64,000 nt of DNA, taken from NCBI RefSeq assembly GCF_021353295.2, contig NZ_CP120635.1, forward strand, positions 3,749,501 to 3,813,500. The letters are read 5' to 3'. Below the pieces are notes generated by a model that worked only from the letters and a program-made list of their open reading frames with translations, did no database searches and was not told where the DNA came from. Source of the stretch: Pseudodesulfovibrio thermohalotolerans. GTDB lineage: Bacteria; Desulfobacterota; Desulfovibrionia; Desulfovibrionales; Desulfovibrionaceae. Both the position numbers and the translations under genes were made by a program. How positions within the stretch are numbered: the first letter of the stretch is position 1; each line of letters opens with the position of its first letter. Of the stretch, positions 62,830 through 64,000 are shown one piece after another.

Positions 62830-62859
62830 GAGAGCGCGGGTCCCCGGACCCGCGCTCTC
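62830..62859 (+). terminator. Hairpin after aprA
   Basis: 14-bp perfect stem GAGAGCGCGGGTCC / GGACCCGCGCTCTC with a 2-base loop, followed by TTAAG. It begins 20 bases past the aprA stop; probably a partial terminator or 3'-end stabiliser. Confidence 0.7.
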
Positions 62860-62875
62860 TTAAGAATCCGGGGCT

Positions 62876-62932
62876 AAAATGGTCTGAATCCGGGCCGGGA
62901 AAACCGCTCCCGGTCCGGGTTTAGGCCATTTT
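62876..62932 (+). promoter_or_regulatory. Long RNA hairpin between aprA and qmoA
   Basis: A 25-base arm (62876-62900) pairs along its whole length with 62908-62932 around a 7-base loop AAACCGC. Twenty-one pairs are Watson-Crick and four are G-U in the plus-strand RNA. It ends in TTTTG, 39 bases before the qmoA start. Confidence 0.75.
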
Positions 62933-62971
62933 GTGGCTTGAGCCTAACTTTATTCGGGAGGAGTTAAGAGA

Positions 62972-64000
62972 ATGTCGAATAATAGTATTCTCGTAGTAGG
63001 CGGAGGGTTCGCAGGAATCACCGCCGCCCTCGAAGCCGCCGAAATCGGCTACGAGGTGTACATCGTTGAAACCAATCCCTACCTGGGCGGACGGGTAGCG
63101 CAGCTGAATCAGTATTTCCCCAAGCTGTGCCCTCCTTCCTGTGGTCTTGAGATTCAGTTCCAGCGCATAAAAAATAACCCCAACGTCAAGGTCATCACCA
63201 TGGCCGACGTCACGTCCGTTTCCGGCTCGGCCGGCAACTACGACGTGCAGATCACGCAGCGGCCCCGCTACGTGAACGAAAAATGTACCGCCTGCGGCGA
63301 TTGCGAGAAGGCCACCAAAAGCATGGTCAGCTCGGAGTTCGATTTCGGCACCGGGACCCGCGGCCTGGCGTACAAGACCCATCCTTTCATGTTCCCCATG
63401 CGTTACGTCGTGGACGCCGAGAACGCGTCCGAGACCGAGCTGGCCGCCATCAAGAACGCCTGCCCGTATGACGCCGTCGATCTCGACGACGCGCCCAAGA
63501 CCATCGACCTGGCCGTCGGCGCCATCGTCGTGGCCACCGGCTGGAAGCCTTATGACGTCGCCAACCTGACCAACCTGGGCGGGGGCAAGCTGAAGAACGT
63601 TGTCACCAACATGCAGTTCGAGCGTATGTGCGCTCCCAACGGCCCGACCGTCGGCAAGATCAAGCGTCCCTCCGATGGAGCCGAGCCGCAGAAGATCGCC
63701 TTCGTGCAGTGTGCCGGTTCCCGTGACCAGAATCACCTGAACTACTGTTCGTACATTTGCTGCATGGCTTCCCTCAAGCACGTCCGCTATGTCCGGGAGC
63801 GTTCCGACGCGAGCGCAACGATCTACTACATCGACCTGCGCACCCCCGGCCGCTACGACAAGTTCAAGACCCTCACCGAGGCTGACGACAAGCTTAGCCT
63901 GGTCAAGGGCAAGGTGGCCGCCATTGTCGAAGACCGCGACGGCAACCCCATCGTCACCGTGGAAAACGCGCTGACCGGCATCAAGACCGACGAAAAGTAC
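62972..64000 (+). CDS. qmoA: QmoA, quinone-interacting membrane-bound oxidoreductase subunit A (C-terminus cut)
   Basis: 343 codons present to the window edge. HdrA-like flavoprotein: N-terminal SILVVGGGFAGITAALEAAE (about 5-24), ETNPYLGGRVAQLNQYFPKL, the four-cysteine CTACGDCEKATKS region and IAFVQCAGSRDQNHLNYCSY with ICCMASLKH. QmoABC carries electrons between the menaquinone pool and AprBA. The ATG follows GGGAGGAG. The gene is about 410 residues in relatives, so roughly 70 codons lie beyond base 64000. qmoB and qmoC are expected next. Confidence 0.96.
   Translation, partial: MSNNSILVVGGGFAGITAALEAAEIGYEVYIVETNPYLGGRVAQLNQYFPKLCPPSCGLEIQFQRIKNNPNVKVITMADVTSVSGSAGNYDVQITQRPRYVNEKCTACGDCEKATKSMVSSEFDFGTGTRGLAYKTHPFMFPMRYVVDAENASETELAAIKNACPYDAVDLDDAPKTIDLAVGAIVVATGWKPYDVANLTNLGGGKLKNVVTNMQFERMCAPNGPTVGKIKRPSDGAEPQKIAFVQCAGSRDQNHLNYCSYICCMASLKHVRYVRERSDASATIYYIDLRTPGRYDKFKTLTEADDKLSLVKGKVAAIVEDRDGNPIVTVENALTGIKTDEKY

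Overview
The window is a contiguous stretch of a GC-rich chromosome from a sulfate-reducing member of the Desulfovibrionaceae (a Pseudodesulfovibrio/Desulfovibrio-type bacterium). The diagnosis rests on the right end, which carries the dissimilatory sulfate activation and APS reduction genes sat, aprB, aprA and the start of qmoA. Orphan molybdopterin enzymes, a QueH-type queuosine gene, cytochrome bd oxidase in an anaerobe and a probable selenoprotein fit the same group. Most of the window is housekeeping, and no rRNA, tRNA or CRISPR array was recognised.

Layout. 1-2.5 kb: hisS and aspS (partial), both leftward. 2.7-6.2 kb: a stand-alone molybdopterin oxidoreductase, a tiny lipoprotein and rsmB. 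6.3-8.4 kb: an orphan podovirus tail-adaptor-like gene and a tandem-HD signalling protein. 8.4-14.5 kb: leftward nitrogen cluster amtB-glnK-glnD with a sigma-54-type promoter, followed by a DsbA/FrnE-like protein whose first active-site cysteine is an in-frame TGA (probable selenocysteine) and an asparaginase. 14.7-16 kb: a small membrane protein and a sirtuin. 16.2-21.3 kb: leftward chemoreceptor, chrA, hemW, a membrane protein and queH. 21.4-29.7 kb: VOC protein, sfsA, an EamA transporter, a thioesterase, kup, an M24 peptidase, a FAD enzyme and a zinc-ribbon protein.

30.1-36 kb is an accessory block of podovirus tail genes (nozzle-like protein, small structural protein, T7-type fibre, receptor-binding-like protein, tail-assembly-like protein) with no head, packaging, lysis or integrase gene. 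With the tail-adaptor-like gene 23 kb away it may be a dispersed, domesticated phage structural set. 36-41 kb returns to chromosomal genes (cupin, slyX, EamA transporter, RlmL-like methyltransferase, polytopic membrane protein, lipoprotein).

41.2-51.3 kb is bounded by two IS1595-family elements. umuC is split between the two ends: its N-terminal half (with umuD) lies at 49.9-50.57 kb rightward and a C-terminal piece at 41.3-41.5 kb leftward. Each piece abuts transposase DNA, which points to an IS-associated rearrangement. Between them lie a methyltransferase, a Do-type protease, htpX, a phosphofructokinase and cydAB.

51.4-58.2 kb: ppiD, aconitase, a coiled-coil protein, an unusual EPSP-synthase-like protein with a chorismate-mutase-like front end, and a glycine-zipper lipoprotein. 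58.3-64 kb: sat transcribed away from aprBA-qmoA across a 610-bp regulatory region. Sulfate is activated to APS by Sat and reduced by AprBA, with QmoABC linking AprBA to the quinone pool. A 25-bp RNA hairpin lies between aprA and qmoA. Several intergenic regions hold a dispersed repeat with a constant CCTCCGGCGGC box and stems of varying sequence.
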